Positions 12,736 to 24,200 of a DNA stretch of 64,000 nucleotides are shown here, piece after piece (the first letter of the stretch is position 1; each line of letters starts with the position of its first letter). The position numbers were made by a program, and so were the translations under genes. The notes beneath the pieces are model-generated. The model was given only the letters and a program-made list of their open reading frames with translations, was not told where the DNA came from and searched no databases. Source of the DNA: Centropus unirufus (lineage: Eukaryota > Chordata > Aves > Cuculiformes > Centropidae). Location of the stretch: contig VYZI01000083.1 in NCBI GenBank assembly GCA_013397695.1, positions 1,464,375 to 1,528,374 on the forward strand. The letters are read 5' to 3'.

Positions 12736-13006
12736 GTGAGTTCATTGTCTCAATACTAGGTCATTCCCTACATTCCACTCCTCCCTCCTGTGCTATATTA
12801 TGCCAACAGGGGCTTACAGAATCTAGTTTTCTAATACCTACCATGTTTTCAGCTGTGAGCATCACTTGGCAAGTAGAGTTGGATTTATGTTCCCAAAAGT
12901 GTTCACATACCCCCTACACATCTGCAAGACCAGATTGCACAGTACAGAGTTTGCAGACTGACAGTTTGCCCACCCATATTGACTGCATCCACAGCCAAGT
13001 AGTGTG

Positions 13007-13040
13007 TTTGGATATTACAGAAATTTGGATATTACAGAAA
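13007..13040 (+). repeat. Perfect 17-bp tandem duplication
   Basis: The unit tttggatattacagaaa occurs twice, back to back, at 13007-13023 and 13024-13040 with no mismatch. The identity points to a recent slippage or duplication event. A partial third unit (tgtggat) follows. Confidence 0.95.
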
Positions 13041-13383
13041 TGTGGATCCTAGGTTTTTGGAAGGTCTCTCTTTGGATGGTAACTTCCCCAGTGAAGGACA
13101 GCATGCTAAATATTTGCGGTTCTACCCTTTGTATTTCCTCTCTTTTTTTCCACATGGCTATAACTGCATCAGGTGATGGCTTGCCAGCCACCTCTGAGGG
13201 ACAGAAGTCAAATAAAGATTTACTGGAGCAAGAAGTAGCCAGATGAGCCATTCTGGAGAAAATTTAGACAAATCTGAGAAAGATTTACGTTTATAGCAAG
13301 TGTAAATTTAGTTTCTAAGAAAACAAATATATGTGTCTCTAGCTTACTATCAAACCACTTTGAAAACATTTCTGCACCTCTGG

Positions 13384-13592
13384 AGGAACAACTCCTTGCA
13401 CCAGTGCAGGTTACAGGTTGAGCAGCCTCTGGCTGCTGGGAGTCTTGGTGGACGTCGAGCCAGCCGTGTGCCCCCATGGCTGAGAAGTTCCTCTGCAACC
13501 TGCTGCAGGTGGGCCTGAGTTAGCAAGAGGGGTGAACTGGATGATCTCCAAAGGGCCCTTTCAAACCCAACCCTGCTGTGATTCTGTGATTA
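13384..13592 (+). mobile_element. CR1 LINE fragment with internal deletion
   Basis: Two parts of the element are joined. The first (13384-13492) reads in sense as the late ORF2 coding region; in frame it gives RNNSLHQCR, followed by a diverged 'leucine-valine-aspartate' block from 'cttggtggac'. The second (about 13493-13592) is the element's 3' terminus, with 'ggatgatctccaaagggccc' and the tail 'gtgattctgtgatt'. The several hundred bases normally between them are missing, so the copy was deleted internally after or during insertion. Confidence 0.88.
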
Positions 13593-14529
13593 TTTTCCCC
13601 AGAAGTCTGGGCTTACTTTAACATGGCCAAACATTTTGATCTGCCTTTCTTTTCCCTTGGATACATGGACCTGGAAGGGAACTTTAGTCTTCTCCCACTA
13701 CAGGTAGGGTTCCTAGAATGTGTCTGTGAAAACAGAGCTGTGGGGGAGGACAGAGGCAGGGGAAACAAGTAAATTGCATTCCACCTGTGTTGAGTCTAAG
13801 GGAGTCAGCACCTTAATTCTGATTCCATCAAAGCTCATGGCTGATTTATTGTTCCCATGATCAGGAGTTAGACCAAGAGTGAATGTTTTTTCAAAATCTC
13901 AAGCTTTAATTACTTTTGTATGGTAGACATCTACCGCAAAATTCTTCTGTTGCATTAATTCTGAGTTTACTCAGTAGTGTCAATGAACTATCACGTAATT
14001 TGGATCCAGTTAATATTGCAATTAAAATTCAGGGGTTTTTGGTGACACTAATTTTTATTTCTATGGTTCTGTCATTTAATTCACTCAAACTCATCATTTT
14101 TAATTAAGTATTAAAATCACATTAATGAAAACAAGGACTTTCAAAGCAAAATATATTTGCTTCAGGGAAAATGGGTGATTTTTCCTTTAAAGGAGAGGAG
14201 AAGATAAACATGTAATAATCAGATAAACATGTTGCTCAGGCTCAGTGCTTCATCTTTAACATGTGCTGAAACCTAAGGGATGACTAAGGGATGTATCAGT
14301 ATTCCCTTTACTACTGTAAATATTTTGTACTATGGAAATACAATTTGTGTTTATGGTACAGCTTGATTCTCTTATGCAAAGTGGTGGATATATATGTGGA
14401 TTTTGACCAGCGCTCACTTTTCTTTTTGCCAGTTCCATGAGAGTTATAAGTTTATTAAAGATTTCTTTTGGAAACCTCTCATCTGTACCTTTTCCAGGGA
14501 TACTGGCACAACTACCTGCCTTTCAGAAG
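13593..14529. other. Unique non-coding stretch with small local duplications
   Basis: Two tiny direct repeats are visible: agataaacatgt at 14202 and 14221 (19-base period), and ctaagggatg at 14273 and 14284. Nothing gene-like is visible. Confidence 0.6.
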
Positions 14530-15228
14530 TACCTGTGTGCAGCATGGGAAACATAAGATGAGCAGAGGACTGTGTAGTAGGGCTACTGTCTCATTGGGGT
14601 CACAGGGGTGTGGTGGGATAGTTCACACACTTGGAATGTGGCAGTGGTTGGATACAGGTTTAGTTGGAAGGCCAGGCTGGGACAGCAGTGTGCCGTCTGT
14701 ATGAGAGCAATGGGAATGTATAGAGCTTTGCCTTGGGATTAGTGGGCCAGCTGAGAGGATATGGATGGGGGTTAGCGTACAGGCCAATGAAGGCAGTGAG
14801 ATGGGCATCTGCTCTAGATGCTTGATCAGGAGGAAATAGATGAGACCTTCTTCAGACAAGTGGAAGACACCTAATTTTCAAAGGTCATAGCCCTCATGGG
14901 GGACTGGAGCCACCCTATATCTGCTGGAGGCACAACACAAACAGGACCGACAATCCACGTTTCTGGAGAAGAGCAATGATCAATTCTTAGAGAAGGGGAA
15001 TGAGGATCAAATAAGAGGACGTGCTCTGCTGGACTTGACATTTATAAGCAAGGAAGGATGGTTTGGGCTTGTGACAGTCTGGGGACAGCACTGGCTGCAG
15101 TGATCATGGGATTGTGGAGTTCAGGATAGTGAGATGGGGGGAGCAAGGCCAAAAGCAGGGCCACAGCCCCAGACATCAAGAGAAAAAACATTATTGTTCT
15201 CATAGATCTGCTTGGAAGAATGACCAAA
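14530..15228 (+). mobile_element. Orphan CR1 ORF2 endonuclease-domain fragment
   Basis: About 700 bases match the apurinic-type endonuclease region of CR1 ORF2 in sense orientation. MGDWSHP at 14896-14916 stands where the element has its conserved Gly-Asp-Phe/Asn-His block. RALLDL is encoded from 15020, and the catalytic Ser-Asp-His triplet is at 15099-15107. These three blocks lie in different frames, so there are at least two frameshifts; one is a single-base loss just after 14911. No reverse-transcriptase part and no octamer tail follow. After 'gatctgcttggaagaatg' the sequence becomes unique. Because CR1 copies normally keep the 3' end and lose the 5' end, this piece must be what is left after a large deletion. 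It is inactive. Confidence 0.88.
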
Positions 15229-18200
15229 TTATACTCAAATGTTAAATGCAGCATGGATTCTTCTTTATCTAATGTGCATTCTGAATTTGTATTCAGAATT
15301 TTTTTCCTTATCATTCCAGTAACTTATTGCAGGGTTATCTTTGCATTTAACAGGTATTTTATGGCTCAGTTCAGTGGAAACATAAGGGTATTTGTACCAG
15401 AAAAGAAAAGTTTGCTTGTTTCTTCACTGATCAGAAATATTTTTCTTCTATACCTTATTCATTTTGAGATCTTGCATGAAACCCATGCTATTGATTGAAA
15501 TGACTTTTTAAATACAATATTGCTCAAGAAGCACAGTACACAAATATGCATTGCAATTGGTAGAAAATAAGTAGAAAAGGTCACATGAAGATTTTTTTCA
15601 GCTTTTCTAGCCCACAGGGACAGTGTCATCTTCCTTCCCTTGCAAAAGGATTCTGCCATCAAAATTGTATCACAAAAAATCCTCTTTTTGCCAGATCTAG
15701 TAAGATTGAAGAACTCTTTTGAGACAGAAGAAAGTGGACGTCCTAGCCACAGAAGAAGTTGTCTAGAGATAACCTTATCCAATTTATCTCTGCCAAATCC
15801 TTTACAAGATAGATGACTATTCATCTTTTGAAAGTCTGTAGCGAATTCAAGCCAAGAATAAAAACTGCTGGGTGGAAATTCCTCTTAGGGTCAGTCAAGA
15901 GACTGAAAATATTGTAACGTGGCTCCTTTGTTCAAAAATAGACAAGGTAGAATTAATTCCTTTTAACAGTACTTCAGGGGCAGCAAAGGGGTTGCATTGT
16001 TAGAAGCATGCCTGAGTGATGAAAGATTCAGCCTAATAATCTTAAAATCTTTAATTGTCTTTTCAAAGGTTTTGAACTACTAAGATTTTAGAATACTAAG
16101 TCTTTTCTGTAGCTTTTCTTTAATCACTTGTTAAAAGTTTTTTGTCTTGTTTTTTTTTTTTTTCTCACTTGCTCCCCAAAGCTAACTCAGTGCCCGGATT
16201 GCTATGAATCTCTATTTTTTTTACTAGATAGAAATCTTGAAGAATAAGGAGAACCTTTACTTTAATTTTGTTCATAAACCTCACTTGATTGCTTTAATAA
16301 TTACTTTCCTGGATCTCAGTGTTTCAGAGGTTGCTTGCTGTGGAAGGAAACATTACCGGCTGTATACCTGAGTTTTGTCTTACTGAAGGAATTCCTCTTT
16401 AGTTTTGCATCTGTATGTGTGACAGCAGAAATATGTATGGTTGCTGTTTCAGTATCTGGAAGTAATAGAAAGGGGATTGCTCTGATAGTAGCTGCAAAAA
16501 TTTTAGAGGGGCTCTGAATGTAGTATTGCAGCTTCTTGGTGCACGCTTTCCAAACCTAAATACGGAAAATATATGCTTTTCAGATCTGTTCAGAAAGTCT
16601 TCTATAATGGCCCAATTGGTTCTGAAAAGAAACTAATGCTATTATATAGTGGTTTGAGATAGGCTCCCATTCTTTCAAAGGATGTTCCTAGAAGTCCCCT
16701 TACGATATTTGTTTGAGATACTGAAGACTACGAAAGATCCTTGAATCGTCCTACATGTTGAGTTCTGCTTCTCCCAAACCATTGCTATACTAGCCATATT
16801 GTCATTCTCTTGCTTAGTTGGGCTGTTGAGAACCCTCGGTGTTCTCTCCCTCTTTTCTGCAGAGATGCCTCTCGTGCCTTTGGTCTGCACGTGGGCAGGA
16901 GGGACAAAGACTCTTCAGTGGAACAATGCTAGGAGCATCCTATCTCACTTATACTCTATATATTCTGAAATTAAGGACCAGAGAAGAGCCAAGCAAGCTA
17001 CTTGCTCTAATTCTTCTAATGAGGAGCTCATATAAACAGAGATCATGCTGGCCAAATAAAGGGGTGGGTTTCTCAAGACTAGCTATGAGGAAAATTTCTT
17101 ATTAGCTAGAAATGAGTATTACTTTTCATTACAAGTTATGGCGAATTTTGTCATTAGCCCTATGTTTGGACACAGATTAAAGAGAAGCTTTACATATTGA
17201 ATTAATAAATATATTTCCTGGAAAGCACTGTATTATTTTAGTATATGCCTTGCATTTAGGTATATGCAAAATATCTATTTTTCATATCTACCTCCTTAAA
17301 GGGAGAGTGTATCTGAACAATCGGGTGTGGATAGTCTCCTAAAACAGGAGGTTTGCCTAAACCAGTAGCTCTGAGTGCTTACGTGTCTAAATAAATTTCA
17401 AGTGACCCATTACCTTGCCGACTGCGTGGTTACTTGGTAGTGCAAGTATCAAACTTGAAAGATAAGTCAGAACTCCTTGAGCTGTGTTGTGCTCTCATTT
17501 GTGCTGATGGAAAGCTGGAATGACTCTGTCCAAGCTAGCACAACTGTGCAGATACAGAGGTAGTAAGAAGAACAAACCAGGTTTTCCTGTCTCTGAAAGC
17601 CAGGGTAAGTAAAATCATAAGAATGAGCATTTCCACCATCTGGAAGTTCAGATGGATTCCAGTTGGTAAGATTTATCAACTGAATTGCAGTCATGCCTTT
17701 TTACAAGATTCAATTGATTTAAAACCTCTAGCATGAACATTTGAAAAGCATAACTACACTTCTGTCATGTTTATGTTTAAAAATATGTTTTTTTTAATAT
17801 ATTCTCTTACAGTTCGCAGAATCTTTTTTTTTTCACTTACCCTTTTGGTGACCTCATCACTTCCACAAAATTGCTTTTGCTCCCTTATTTTCTCCATGAA
17901 GAGATACAGTATTTACAGCAATTGGCATGATTAAAAATACCAAAGAGAGAGAGCTGGCATGATCATGATGTTAAGATAATATGTAATATTTAACACAATA
18001 AGCCACTGAAGAGCTATGTTAGTGAGTAGAACTATGAGAAACCTGAAATTTGGTAGCATTAGTAATTGGGTTCTTTTCTGGAAAACGTGATGAAGTGAAG
18101 AAAAAAAAATACCATGGCAACCTAGAGTAATTTAGAGATATGAAAGAAGCATATGGTGGGTGCAGATTCTATGAGCTAATACTCGTAAATCCCTGATTAC

Positions 18201-19045
18201 TCATAAATACCTAATTGTGTGTAAAAGCAACCAAGGGGGCTCTTCTTGCAGGTTACAAAAAACATAGTAATTTTGTTTTGGTTCCTGTTAGCTTATAACG
18301 ATATGTTGCATACACCAACATTTATTTAAGAGAGGTATGGGTTATGTTATTTTTTGCCTTTCCTTGTAAAATGTTATGGTGTTCGCGGTAATGTAGCACA
18401 AATTAGGAATGTGGAAATTGGACAAGTTAGTCAAAAGATAAATCAAAGTGCATAGAAACAGAGAAAAGGATTAGGATTTCCTGAATTTCTTTTGGTGATC
18501 ATAACTCTAATGATCATAACGGCCCTTCTCAGAGACAAACTTTCATTTATGCCAATGTATTTATTACCTCTTTTTCTTAAGTCACAGAAGACAGCGTTAA
18601 ATGTTAAGGCAAGGGGGTGGTTTACACCACAGGACACTGAACTGATAAAGTATTTTCTGCTAGCTCTGGGGAGATGATGAAAAAAATTATTCAAAATACA
18701 AGAAGTGATATAACAACTTGCTAATTTATCTAGAGGAGCACTGATTGCTTTCCTTATCTCCATGCCATACCAAGTTTTTTGTCAGAAAGTCGCCAAGTAC
18801 ATGATAAATGAGGATCACTTCAAAAAAGGAAATAAATTCGTAACAGTCAAGGAGCGGACATTTTTGTCTGTTTGCTTGTTTTAAATCCTTTCTACTTAAA
18901 GCTTTGGTCAAGGATAGCAGACAAATGAACAACGATAACTATCCAGTATCAACCAGGGACAAGATGATTCTATACTTTTCATGAACTGAGGTGGAAAGAT
19001 GTAATAAAGTTGGGTTTAGTTCAATAACTAAGTATAAGTGGAAAA
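15229..19045. other. Unique non-coding stretch, 3.8 kb
   Basis: AT-rich sequence with a 14-base T run at 16150-16163, further T runs near 17788 and 17825, and a 10-base direct repeat (tgatcataac) at 18496 and 18511. The longest frame (15459-15824 minus, 121 codons) has no recognisable feature. No mobile element was identified. Confidence 0.6.
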
Positions 19046-19228
19046 AAAACATCAGTTCTAATCATCTGTCATGGGCAGGGACACTTCCCACTGGATCAGG
19101 GGCTCCAAGCCCCATCCAACCTGGCCTTGAACACCTCCAGGGATGGGGCAGCCACCTCTGCTCTGGGCAACCTGAGCCAGTATGGCATGGTCTAGAAATA
19201 TCTGTGAAGAATACGTTAGCATCTGAAA
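19046..19228 (-). mobile_element. CR1 LINE 3'-region fragment
   Basis: The + strand shows 'catgggcagggacacttccc', 'agccccatccaacctggcct' and 'cctccagggatggggcagcc', the reverse complement of the CR1 3' region. The octamer tail and the terminal 'ggtttgggttgg' block are missing. The far end, with 'ctgtgaagaatacgttagca', is strongly diverged. Overlapping open frames on both strands (18991-19277) are products of this repeat. Confidence 0.88.
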
Positions 19229-20152
19229 TGGCTTGGCCTACCATCCCTGAAGAGCAACAGTAAGTAATCATTGACAAATATAAACGTTAGTAAACATCAG
19301 ACTGAGGTGATCATATTTTAGACAGAAACACAGGGTGAGAAACCCCACAAAGCACAGCATGAATCATGGCAACAACATGCTAGGAATGGTTAGAGTAGAT
19401 GTCTCTGTACATAACTTACATAAGTATTACACAGAATAATACTAATTAATAACACTGATAATAATGCACTTTGGTGGCAAATAAGAGCTTCCTCTGTAAC
19501 CCGCAAATTTAATTTCTGAAAGCAGTCCTTGCTAAAATCGGGCTGAGTCCTTTCATAAAAAAACATTTTCTAAGCTCCTGTGGCAAGGATCTGTCTTACC
19601 CAGTAACAGAGATTAATACAATCTTTTTTGATTTTGAGAAAGACTTTCAGTGCATCTACTTTCCTTTGATCTTTTTTCAGACTGTAACAGTAATGATGAG
19701 AATTTTATTTCCAGAGTTTATAACAAAGCCGGTATTAGCTACATGTTCTTAATTAAAGCTGTAAGATGTATTAGACAAGGGCACAAACAGATTGAAATGC
19801 ACTCTGCATTCTTTGAAACAATTTCAGCATTTTGCACTTGACTCCTTGAGTACTCGAGTGCAGAGATTTCACAGGTAATGGAACCAGTGCTGAAGGCTTT
19901 TCCAATGAGGGCAGAATTCCAAAGGCCCCTGGAAGAAAAGGAAGTATGGAGCATTATTTTGTGATTGAGATGCTGCAGAAATTGAAGTTCAGTTTCAAAA
20001 TCCCCTGCCTGAGGGACCTTCTCAACTTGCTCCAGACTACGTGGGGTTTTAAGCCCTTGTCTGTTTTTCTGCATTCAGAACCAGCATAAATACTAAATTC
20101 TTGGGTGGTGAGAACTCCAGTTCTTGAACCATTTCCTCTGGGAAGACATCAG
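19229..20152. other. Unique non-coding stretch
   Basis: No repeat family recognised. A minus-strand open frame at 19739-20074 (111 codons) has no domain I know and no splice or promoter context. Confidence 0.6.
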
Positions 20153-20318
20153 TGCAGCTTCCAATACTGAAAGGAGCTCCAGGGAAGGCGGGGAAGAGCT
20201 GTTGTTCAGGGATTGCAGGGATAGAACAAGGGGGAATAGTTTTAAGCTGAAAGAGAAAAGAGGAGATTTCAGGACATTAAGGTCCCTTCTAACCCCAAAT
20301 GTTTCATGATTCTATGAA
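20153..20318 (+). mobile_element. CR1 LINE 3'-end fragment with internal deletion
   Basis: The sense strand gives 'ttccaatactgaaaggagct', then 'gggatagaacaagggggaat', which reads in frame as DRTRGN followed by FKLKEKRGDF, the late ORF2 coding end. It then jumps to the terminus 'ggtcccttctaaccccaaat' and the tail 'catgattctatga'. The stretch between the FKLKE block and the 3' terminus is missing, so a deletion of a few hundred bases is inferred. Confidence 0.87.
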
Positions 20319-22254
20319 AAAAATAGTGGGCTGCAGCATGTACCTAGAGAAGTAAAGATATTCCCAAGTTTACTCCACTTAACTTTTCTTTAATACTCAG
20401 TGCGGAGTGTTCCAACTCTGTTGCTTTGCTGCCAACTGTTTTCTTGCTATTTCAGCATCTGGAAGACTGGCTGTTAAAGAATCAATATTTATCATTAAAT
20501 ATGGAGAAGTCTTTGCTAAGCTCTCCTCAGAGATTTCCCTGACATAGTTTAGAATCTCTTTGTTAATGAAACCTTTCTGTACTGCTTTTCTAATTGTTCA
20601 GCATATTTGCAGAGAGAAAGGGACAGAAGACACGTCTAGTTCCAAACATCTTAAAATGAGCCAGAAAGAGTAAGTACTGCTTAAAAAGTGGAAAAAGGTG
20701 AAATTGGCATAAGAAATTATGACATCTTCAACATTTCTCTTACCAAAAGAACAGCCATTTTCAGGATTGACCCAACACTAAATGAAGACGATGGGAAACA
20801 TCCTGCCTTCCTTCTTGAGGAGTAGATTCATATGTTTAGTTTTTATTCCAAGATATGCTGAGGAGTTCTGAGCTTTTTCTCTGCTGTAGGTTAATCACTT
20901 GTTTAAACCTTTGTAAATATAATCTGATATTTCATAGGCTGTTATTAAAAACTTGCCATTCCTTCAAATTTCACAACTTAAATGAAACATTTAATCTGTT
21001 TGTCTTTTTTCTTGTATGAACAGATTTTTTTTAGTGGGGAAAAAAGGGATCCTATTCTAGACATCTGTTGTCAAGGCCAGATGAGAGACTTCATTGTCAC
21101 ACAAATACCAATCTTGGCTTTTGTAAAACCTTATTCTAAAACTTGACAATGATACATGCAATGTCCATTTATTTTATGAAACTGGAAAATAAGGGTTTTC
21201 TGCATCGTCAAAGGAGACGCAAGAGTAACCAATAGGTTTGTGCTGTCTGTGAGATGACTTTTCCTACCCAGTTAAGTGCTTCATTGGGTTTGGGCAAAAT
21301 CTGTGCTTCATTTTAATTATAGGTTTTCTAATAGATGTTGTTTTGGACTATGGAAAACCACTTTTGACACTAGTCAAAGTTTCTCTCCTTGTCTGTTGTT
21401 TCGCATTATGGAATTATTTTTTCTCCCATATGTAGGTACAGATTTGTTCCAAGTTCTATATTTGTAATGTATGTCAGTTAACACTTAGATTTGTTCTGCA
21501 ATTTATATGATGTAGCACTAAAGCTCCTCAAGAACCCCATTTTTATCCCTCAATATAATGGTAATTTAGATAATTAAAGTACAGATAGACAGAGTAGATT
21601 GCATGTGTGGAATTCTCAAATAAGGTCATTTATCCAACATCTTTCAACTTGTTATTGGGAAGCCAATTTTTTCTTTATTTTCTTCCTCCCTCACTGAAAT
21701 AAAGCTATCCTGTGCTGTTATCTGACAGCATATGCACAACAGGGCTTTAAGGTATGAACTGAAGAGCTCACTGAAGGATGAGGAATACTTCTCTATATAA
21801 TGCTGGATGTTGGGAAAAAAACCACCAACCTCTGATTTACCCAGTGGTTCTTGGAGGAGAGGAGGCAGCAAATGATTCTTTTCCCTTTCTCCAGAATTAG
21901 TCTAATGAGTCAATCTAGTGGAGGAAGGTTGTTGTCAATCAGCATGCCAAATCTTACCCATGGAGGATTATCCACTTGGGAATCAGGTAGTCTGCTTGGC
22001 CCCAAGCAAGCGCCTTTGTAGAACCATATCAGGGGCACACCGCTCCAAGATAACACAGCGAAGACCCAACAGCCTTGCTAAATGCCTGAGTGACAGACAA
22101 GGCTGGCATCACCTCCTGACACGTGCTTTGACTTCTCTTTGCAACAAGGGAATTTTTAAGGTGAGGAACATGGCATTCACTGTAAATCGCAGAGAGAAAA
22201 GGTCGGAACTGTCTGTTTATTTACTGAAAATCAAAAAGCTTTAGCAACTTTACT

Positions 22255-22312
22255 GAGATATGAAATTTCATGAGAGTTTTACCGAGATATGAAACTTCGT
22301 AAGAGTTTTACC
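22255..22312 (+). repeat. 29-bp tandem duplication, two copies
   Basis: Copy one is 22255-22283 and copy two is 22284-22312. Both begin gagatatgaaa and end agagttttacc. They differ at only three of 29 positions, all transitions. This is a short direct duplication that has aged slightly. Confidence 0.93.
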
Positions 22313-22340
22313 ACCTCTGAAGTAATCAGGATATCTCATC

Positions 22341-22378
22341 AACTATCCTAGATAGTTCTGCAATATTGCAGAACTATC
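22341..22378. repeat. 28-bp perfect palindrome with a third arm
   Basis: At 22351-22378 the half-sequence GATAGTTCTGCAAT is followed immediately by its exact reverse complement, with no spacer and no mismatch. Seven bases of the same arm also occur just upstream as aactatc at 22341-22347. The region therefore holds aactatc / gatagtt / aactatc and could fold in two alternative ways. Perfect palindromes this long are rare by chance. Confidence 0.95.
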
Positions 22379-23409
22379 ATGCATGTTACCAGGAGAGGAA
22401 TGAGGTTTGTCTACATATACTGTACTGTAGCAGGAGATGGATTTTGAAGAAATTCCCTGGTGATATGTTATTTAAGTCTTCAAAGTAACAAATTAGATCA
22501 GTTGTGGGCTCAGACTCCTGTCCTTCATTGCGACTATGAATATATTTTATTTTGGAATGAGGATGAATTCACAGTAGTTTAGTTGGGCATTTGGCTTGTC
22601 TTTACAAGTGAGCAATAGAGGTAATTTTGTTCAGAATCAAGGTTTTGATTAGAAGTGTTTGGCTGGCAAAGCAGGTCAGTTGGGACAGTGTAGTGGTAAA
22701 GTTTCAACAAATAATCTTCATGGATGGAGAGCATGATTATTGGAGAGTCACTTCACAGTTGTTTTCAGCCACTTCACTATAGGAACACTTGTCGTATTCT
22801 TTCCTCCTTGCAAGGGTCAAACGTTAGGATTAATCATTCTTAGCCCAAATCCTCTAGTTGTAGTCTTCTCTTTTAAAACTATGCGTACATGACAATCCCA
22901 ACTGAATCAGCCAGGAGCAGGAAAATTTCCTTTGGGAGCCCCTGTTAATTCAAGTGACTCGAAACAGCTCATTCAAAACAGTTGTACTGTTTGTTCACCC
23001 AGAAGAACATATGAAGGCCGGTTCCTCTGAGAGTTATGTTAACTTTCCCTGTTTTCTGAAAGTTTAGGAAGCTTGTGCTTGACCCAGATACCTTGAGTTT
23101 AGAGTTAAGAAACATAGTGTTTCTCTCTACCCATAAAGTTTCTGGAGAAATGCCTATGCATCCTCACTCTTCCCTTCCCAGTTTGGGATTTCTCTAAGAG
23201 ACTGATATTCCCTTAAGATGTACCACAACCAATTTCTACCAACTTTGTCAAAAACAGACTAATTCAGTTTGGGAAAGTAAATAATGGCTGAAAAATGAGA
23301 AGACAATTTTGATTTCTCATGAGGATATTTTTTAGACTCTAATTCCAGATTTAGGTTACTACGTGTAGGCTGAAGAAAAAAAAATAAAATCTAAAACACA
23401 GGATTTAGT

Positions 23410-23812
23410 CATACAACTATGAAGGCTGGAAAAGATCTCTAAGATCATCCAGTCTATCTGTCAGCCCAACACCACTATGCCTACTAATATATGTCCCAGG
23501 GTGCCCCGGCTGCATGCGTTTTGAACCCCTCCAGTGATGAGACTCCCCCACTGCCCTGGACAGCCTCTGCCAGGGCTTCACCACTCTTTTGGTTTTTCCA
23601 AATATCCAATCTAAGCCTCCCCTGGAACATCTTGAGGCTATTTAATCACATCTCATCCTATCACCTGTTACTTGGTTGAAGTAACCACCACTCGCCTTGC
23701 TACAGCTCCTTTCAGGGAGCTGCTAAGAGTGATGAGGTCTCCCCTCAGCATCCTCTTCTTCAGGCTAAACAGCCCCAATTCCCTCATCTCCTCCTCATAA
23801 GATTTGTTCTAA
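23410..23812 (-). mobile_element. CR1 LINE 3'-region fragment (second tail type)
   Basis: The + strand reads 'ggctggaaaagatctctaag', then 'atcatccagtctatctgtca', 'cttcaccactcttttggttt', 'ccaatctaagcctcccctgg', and ends near 'ttcaggctaaacagccccaa'. The 'ggaaaagatctctaagatca' start differs from the 'gggttggaagggacc' start of other copies here, so this belongs to a different CR1 subfamily. About 400 bases survive, covering the 3' UTR and the late coding part of ORF2. The octamer tail is eroded. Confidence 0.9.
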
Positions 23813-24080
23813 CCTACTATAATTACTAAAAAAAAAAAGTGTTTATTTTAGTGAGGAAAATGCGGAGGAACATTTCAATATATTTTCAGGTATTTTAATC
23901 GGAAACTGCTGTGGGTATTTTACTTACAAGGTGCTGTAACATAAGGGCTTAGAACCATATACAGCAGCCCGCTCCTTTCCTGGAGTTCACTGAATTTGAA
24001 CCTTATTTGCTATGAATTCACTGGGGAAAAGTTGCAACTGTTTTACCAAATAGACTTGATTTAAACGTGGAATTACTTGA

Positions 24081-24200
24081 TTGAAAAAGCTCTTTGAGAT
24101 AACTGGTTCCAACTGTACCTTCCCACCAATAAACCAGATCCCTGGGCCCCATCATCTCCCTGTCTTTTAAACACCTCCAGGGATGGTGACTCAACCCCTT
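24081..24200 (-). mobile_element. Diverged CR1 LINE 3'-region fragment
   Basis: The + strand has 'ttgaaaaagctctttgagat', 'ggttccaactgtacc' and 'acacctccagggatggtgac' followed by tcaacccc. This matches the reverse complement of a CR1 tail type distinct from the 'ggtttgggttgg' copies. It is poorly preserved and short, which suggests an old insertion. Confidence 0.75.

Larger units (their letters stand above)
11571..13383. other. Unique non-coding stretch with a 17-bp tandem duplication
   Basis: This stretch holds the window's longest open frame, 12648-13052 (134 codons, TTG start), which has no recognisable domain. An exon-like interval at 12644-12735 and a perfect 17-bp duplication at 13007-13040 fall inside that frame. 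The frame is most likely fortuitous. Confidence 0.55.
20319..23409. other. Unique non-coding stretch holding a tandem repeat and a palindrome
   Basis: About 3.1 kb with no mobile element recognised. Its notable content is at 22255-22378: a 29-bp tandem duplication and, 38 bases further on, a 28-bp perfect palindrome. The open frame at 21918-22244 (108 codons) ends just before that cluster and has no known similarity. Confidence 0.6.

Noticed and set aside
12648..13052. Longest open frame, 134 codons
   Set aside because: It starts at TTG, has no recognisable domain, and contains a recent 17-bp tandem duplication. Its length is within what AT-rich random sequence of 64 kb gives.
14202..14293. 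Small direct repeats (12-mer and 10-mer) as a regulatory array
   Set aside because: There are only two copies each, with different periods and no shared core; slippage explains them.
15459..15824. Minus-strand open frame of 121 codons
   Set aside because: No domain, no promoter and no splice signals that would make it an exon.
18991..19277. Opposed open frames with Pro/Gly-rich products
   Set aside because: Both run through the CR1 fragment at 19046-19228 and reflect its GC-richer sequence.
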